From NCBI GenBank assembly GCA_035582835.1, contig JAYKAV010000955.1, positions 1,239,311 to 1,303,310 on the forward strand: 64,000 nucleotides of DNA, written 5' to 3'. Under the pieces are notes generated by a model, which saw only the letters and a list, made by a program, of their open reading frames with translations, was not told the DNA's origin and did not search any database. The stretch comes from Phoebastria nigripes (lineage: Eukaryota > Chordata > Aves > Procellariiformes > Diomedeidae). Below, piece by piece: positions 58,385 to 64,000 of the stretch (positions within the stretch are counted from its first letter, which is position 1; each line of letters opens with the position of its first letter). A program made the translations under genes and the position numbers.

Positions 58385-61300
58385 CTGGAAAGAAAAGGAA
58401 AAACATGTAAGAGAAAAAATTACTGAATGAGCAAAACATGATGTGGGTTGTGACGACCTTGACATCTACAGAAAAAAAAAGGAAAAAAACCCAAACCCTC
58501 AAGACCAAATAATTTGTCATCTGCATAAATAAATCTCTTTGGGACCTCAGTGCCTAAAGAAAATAATACCTACAAACAGCAATAAAATGGGCCGCATGTT
58601 AAAGGAATACGAGAGTTTTAAAAATGCTTTTACTTACACAAATACCTTCTTACCCTAATCTGATATTCACAGCTACCGACGCTGAAATTAGGGGTTTCAG
58701 TGCCAGGCGTTCTAAGTACGTGTAGCCAGTGACAGACTTAAACAGTTTATTGATCAGACACACATGCTAGAGTCCACTGATTCCAAACCAGAAAGAAAAT
58801 GCTGATGCTCTGGCATCTCAAACAGACCTGAAGTCCTTAGACAAGAAAAACAAATATTACAACTAATTGGCCATTTGCTTCAGTGCAGGATTTAGCCTTT
58901 TGCTAATAACTTGATGTGGTCTTTATTACACAAAGGATACACAGTGCGTAGGAGAACAACACATACAAACATTTACTGACATTATAAGACACTCAAGTTG
59001 CATGAATACAGCCCCTATAAAACACGTGCTGTGGGTTTCCTTCATTGCAACCAGAGGTAACAGAGCGTCAGACAGTTTGTGGACGACACACTCAGAAAGT
59101 CACCAAATATTTTATCATAGTTTTGTAAGCAGCCACAGAAACTGCCAGCAGTAAGGAATGAGCAAGGAAGGAAAAGAAAGGGAAAACTTCCATACCAATG
59201 TATTAGTGCTTTGTTAACTGAGGCCTTGGTGAAAAACTGCAATGAATACATGGGCTTCTGAGTCTGCAGCATCTCACTCTGCCCAGCAATGACCTCTCTA
59301 GATGGTTGAACACTGTCAATGATAGAGACAGGAGAAATTCTCCTTCTAGCAAGCATCATGTGCCTGCTCTAGTGCCATTAGGGTAAGGTGGATAAACAGG
59401 AAGATGAAAAAGTCAGCTGGGTTCCACCAACTACATACATAAGAAAAAAAATCACAGCTTCTAAAATTTATGTTGGCAACTTCAGCTTCCCTATCACTTT
59501 CAAGGGACGGTAGAAAGCCGAGTGTCACCAAGCCCAACTACATGTTCCTGAAGTTACACGGCACATGCTAATGTGCAGTAGAAGTTGCTGATCTGAAATC
59601 TTCACCATTTTTCTCCCCTCTCACTCCTTGCTTTGACAGTGTGACTGGATTCATTGCAGTTACAGTGATCCATGGCTGATGAAGCAAGAAATTATATTCT
59701 ATTCCTGCCCCACCACAGGTTTTTCCACTGGTAAGGGAATTGCGATGGAGGTATATAAACAATAGCTGTTCTCATCACGGCAGGCTCCACACTTGGAAAT
59801 TACAAATGACATTCCCCTGGGCCAGAGATCAAAAGTCTGGAGTATCAGGTATCAGAAAGAAGAAAGGAGATAACCTGATTGTGGCAGCAGCAATAATAAA
59901 TAAGTGTAACAGAACAAAGGAGCGCGCTGGGATGGGTCATAAATGAGCCAGACAAAAGTCATCCAGCCAAAGGGGAACATGGGATAATTTTTTCATTTGC
60001 ACAGAGAATTACTGTAGTCTGGAATTTAAAATAAAATATAACTAAACAGTATTAATAAAATTATCAGTGGGCATTCAACATAGTTTTCTATGGGCTTGAA
60101 GAAACACTGCAACATACTGGGCTGTATTGTGTGTTCAGACCCTGGACCTGGGCCAGCAGAACAAAAAGACTCCTACTGACTCTGAGCAGCTTTGGGATCA
60201 TGCCTCCAGGGATAGGCAGCCATAGATGTTGTGCACTGAGAGAAGGGCTCGGAGAAAGAAAATCCTCCTTGGTTGCTACTGTACAAGCTATACCATGCCC
60301 TGTTCAGTTGCTTCAGCTAAAGCTACAACAGATACAACAGCATCTGGCACAGAAACCATAGTCACTGGGATGCGCTGGGTTGCAGTGAGAGGAAAATTCC
60401 AATGTTACCTTGTAGAGAGGAGAAAATTTCCATGGGAAGCTTTGAAAGCAACAGGTTTAATTTCCCCTAACTTCTGGACTTCATATTCCTGTATATTCTC
60501 ATTCATTTCTCATAAGTCAAAGAAATCTGTCAAAGGAAAATTCCTATTTTCCACCTTAACGTATTGCCATACTTTAAGATNGAAATGAGGAGTTCAAATA
60601 TGGGGCTGAGCTATTGTTCAAAATCCTGTGTCTGAGTACTAATGTATATAATGCTATTTACTTTTGCTTTAAAATAGCACTTGGACTACACAGCCTGAAA
60701 CAAGACCCCATTGTGCTGAGCAGGGCACAAACACCTGGGCAGACAACCCCTTCCTGAAAAGTTTGCTTTCTATTTTAAGCCATGACTCAGCCCCTGGGTG
60801 GAGCATGCAGAAGGGGAGAACAGTTGGAGCCAGAGTCCAGGGTGCCCAGGGCAGGTGCACCGGGGCATGTGGGCTGGGCAGGGACATGAGCTGGTGACTG
60901 GGAGCCGGGCAGCCTTACCGGCTGGATTACAGTGTCTTCTGCCACCTGGTCGATATTTTCTCTCTTTCCACTTTTCTCTCTTCTCCAAAATCTCCAGATT
61001 CTTTGCTAATGGCAGCTTCAAAAATGTGAATGATGGTCTCTTCTTGCTTCTCATCTATACAACTTTTGTGTGATATTCAAGGCACGCTACTCCCTCTCAT
61101 ATATACCCCACTTTCTCTGCCATTTTTCTTCTTCCTGCCCTCCACCACAAAACACCCACATTGCTCAATGAAAACATGTACTCTAATATGCAGGCTGTCT
61201 TGAGCCACATGTTCTTGGGCTTCAACTGCATGACTCAGGGACAGAGAAACAGGATATTGGGCTTATCTGAGCCTCTAAATACTAGGTGCTATCACAGCCA

Positions 61301-64000
61301 ATTGCTTTGAGGGCAAAAGGAAGATTTTTTAGTGCAAGCATAGGATCATGGGCTTTTCAACTGCAGCCATGTAATATGTTTGCCTGAGGGTGTGGTTTTC
61401 TTTAGCACCTAGCTCTTCCTTGTTCTTACTGCCTGTAGACTTTACATCCTTGAAATAGAAACTTGTTTTGTCAATCCTTAGGTTAAAATATGGCAAACGG
61501 CTAGCAACAATTTCTGTATAAAACATTTGAGGGGAAAAGACATCACCAAGAATCTTTCACTTTCTGTAGTAAAAAAGATCACACCATGTTTAAACACCTC
61601 CTGTGGAAGTTTTTGGTCAGTCTAACAACACTTAAGTCTATAAGATACAGATTTGGATTTTTGTTTAAAAGAGCAACAGAGACACTGAAGAGTGTCTTGT
61701 TTCTATCTACTAAAGAGTGAACATCATATAAAACCAGTTATGTTCTTTATTTCAAAACTAGTTGGCATATTCAATAACTTGCTGTATTTTGAAAATTACT
61801 ATATGCAGAAAGGTAGCAAACCAGCTATCCATCCACCCAAATGGATGACCTTACAAAGAATCTTGCTCGTGGTAGCTCACATAAAGGGTGGGCAGACCCA
61901 GCGTCTCTGCATACAGCAGAATACAAAGCTTGTGGCAGCTCCTGACCTCTCGAATAGCATGGCTCCCGTGAAAGAAGGACAGAGTCATGGTATCATAGGC
62001 CTTATGGATAGCAAAGAGCAAGCTGCTATTCCGTGGTTCGACAGCTGGTGGTTTCTGCAGTTCAATCCAGTCTGTCTTGTCATCCATCATCAGGACTAAT
62101 ACAACACTATGCTGATCTTTATTCTAAATTTGTTACAGCTGTCCTATCTCATAGGTCACTCTTGTGGTCTGTCCCAACATGGGCATCTCACAATGAAGAA
62201 ACCATCCTTACTTCTGTCTCTCCAGTTGCCTTCAACACATCATTTGCACCTGTGGCACACACCAGACAGGGCATGCAGAGCCGTGCCTGCACACACATCA
62301 GGGCAATGCCAGCTAGCACTAAGCACTAAGCCTACCACTGATTCATCGGCACCACACCAACCCTTCACCTCACCATGCAGCTGGATACCAGAGGTACAGC
62401 CTGACTCACGCCATTATCTGCTAACATCTCATAGCAAAACACGGGCAAAGGGAAAAGTAGGCCAGAGCTTCTGACCTGGCAGCCCTTCCCATTGCTCTCC
62501 CAGGCCTCATCTATGTCAACAGAGAACACAGCAACTGGCTTTGCCCCAAGGATTTCAGCTTGCCAAAATACCTACATGGAGCATGTTTCCTAGATGGAGC
62601 TTATCCATGCACCCTCTCGGAGACACCCCGGAGTTCCCAGCAGACTCCATTAATCACCTCTCAGGCATGTGAAGCTATTACTTTTCTTACTCTCCCGTTG
62701 ACACCCTGCGTTTCCCTGAGGAAACTGCACCTATGCTCCTCAAGCTGGCTCACCCAACAGTAAACAGAGGACACCTGCAAAGAATTTTATCGACAGCTTG
62801 GAGAGTCTTTGATGAAAAAGCTACAGAAATGCTAAGTACTGATACAATATTGATAAATTCATCCGTCTGTAAAGAGACGTTTTATGGAAATTGCTCACCA
62901 GAAGAAAATCCTCTAAAAAGTGAGGCAATCCTTCACTTTTCTAATCAGGGAAGTCTTCATTAAAGGACCCCAAATCCAACAACAATACTATCCATTAGTT
63001 TGTTCGTTCTTCATAAAAATAAATTGACAGCTTTACTGTACTAGTTGTCCAAAAACCTCAGTTTAATCAGTAGTTGCACTATATGATACCACTTCTGTCA
63101 TGACTGATCTTTCATTCATGGGTTTGGACAGCTGAAAGCACAAATCTGTTTTTGCAAAAAACCTGTCATATACGATTTTAGTATTTCTAAAATAATATAG
63201 TTTACAGTAAGAAATAGTGCACTTGAAAATTACAGAATTGGTAAACAGTCTGAAAACGAAATTTTTAAAGTATCTGTACCATGACTATCTGTCTGAAGCC
63301 AAATCTTTATGCTATCAGACATCACTGAGAGGCTGTCACACTTGTCTGTTCTTGCCTTCTCATAGTATGCTTTTTAATTCCTGTAAATATCCCCATTCTA
63401 TTGTGCCATTACAGAAAAAAACCAGGCCAACTGCAGCTGCGCGTTCCTCCAGCTGCCCAATGCCATACTTGAAAACTGCAAACACGTTAGCATAATTTTT
63501 AGCTTTTTCTGTTCAGGAACTTTCCAATGAAAAATACTTTCAGCAGACAATGCTAATCCAAAAGAGCTGAAACATTTGGTAAAAACATCAGTAAAGACAA
63601 AAGTTGGAAAAAAACCACCCAGCAAAAAACACTGACATTATTTCTTATCAGACATCCCTGGAGTGCTCTATGGCTTTGGCTTTCCAAATTCATAGACCTG
63701 GGGCAACTTGGTCAGAGTCTGCCCTGTGGTAGGGACCCTAGCTCTTCCATGGTCTCTTCAGCAGAGCGGGTACTTGGTAGTTTTGGGGTGATCTTCTAGA
63801 CCAAGTAGTAAGACATGCCAGGGTTTCAATGTCCATTGCTCCTCAGCAGTGCTTCCAGACTGGGCGTTTACTTGGCAATTTTAGCTAAGAATGGGCCCCC
63901 TGATGCCCAAAAGAGAGAGTTCGACCATGAAACAGCTGACCTAGGCTAAGTTGGAGACCTGGCCTCAGCTGAGTCTGGCCCCACAGTACAAGGCTCTAGG
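58385..64000 (-). other. KIAA1217: KIAA1217 intron upstream of window exon 1 (continues past the window)
   Basis: 5.6 kb. I looked for the preceding exon, which should end the conserved segment around LLKVYNKDPAH, and did not find it, so the intron exceeds 5.6 kb. No repeat with clear boundaries recognised. N at 60581. Confidence 0.8.

Noticed and set aside
60895..60960. Donor-like CCG|GTAAGG on the minus strand near 60918
   Set aside because: The upstream reading (YRPGGRRHCNPA) is not recognisable KIAA1217 sequence; a GTAAGG by itself is common.
61851..62474. Open frames on both strands in the upstream intron, considered as an upstream KIAA1217 exon
   Set aside because: Neither translation matches the conserved segment that should precede exon 1, and no suitable acceptor/donor pair in phase was seen.
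1..64000. A new defence, CRISPR or operon-like system
   Set aside because: The window is ordinary vertebrate intron-exon DNA. There are no spaced direct repeats, gene clusters or compact gene arrays.

Overview
The window is bird nuclear DNA. It has short interspersed coding exons with GT-AG introns, CR1 LINE 3' ends carrying the ATTCTATG tail repeat, and an ERVL-type LTR of the family that begins TGTCCTGGTTTC. That LTR family is, to my knowledge, abundant in non-galliform birds, so a neoavian species is likely (inference). Single Ns scattered through the window point to a draft assembly.

One protein-coding gene dominates. It is the 3' part of KIAA1217 (sickle tail protein, SKT), on the minus strand. 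I place 15 consecutive coding exons between 58384 and 5200. Their phases join without a break into 1671 codons plus a stop. The N-terminal exons lie beyond the right edge. In transcript order the exons encode a Ser/Pro-rich segment, a coiled-coil block (exons 2-7, with the AIP3/Bud6-like similarity known for this family), a low-complexity linker, a short second helix, a poly-proline motif, an acidic region, a 562-codon large exon with two strongly conserved blocks, and a Ser/Pro-rich C-terminus. A 3' UTR of roughly 1.1 kb follows, with several AATAAA signals between about 4.32 and 4.09 kb. SKT is a cytoplasmic protein linked in mouse and human to notochord and intervertebral-disc biology. It is a paralogue of SRCIN1/p140Cap.

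Layout from left to right: 1-4070 is intergenic sequence downstream of the gene with no recognisable gene; 4070-5199 is 3' UTR; 5200-58384 holds exons 15 to 1 with introns of 245 bp to 9.5 kb; 58385-64000 is the intron upstream of the first visible exon. The introns hold most of the repeats: four ancient CR1/L3-like LINE copies (13.8-14.9, 20.4-21.0, 21.1-22.4 and 28.8-30.2 kb), a few MIR/L2-like old fragments, two modern CR1 tails (41.0-41.5 and 46.0 kb), and a solo LTR at 53633-55036 with a CR1 inserted inside it. A GC-rich block with a 24-25 bp minisatellite lies at 50.3-51.4 kb.

I found no RNA gene, CRISPR array, operon or other novel multi-gene system. The most informative unusual feature is the nested LTR/CR1 insertion, with target duplications readable for both elements.
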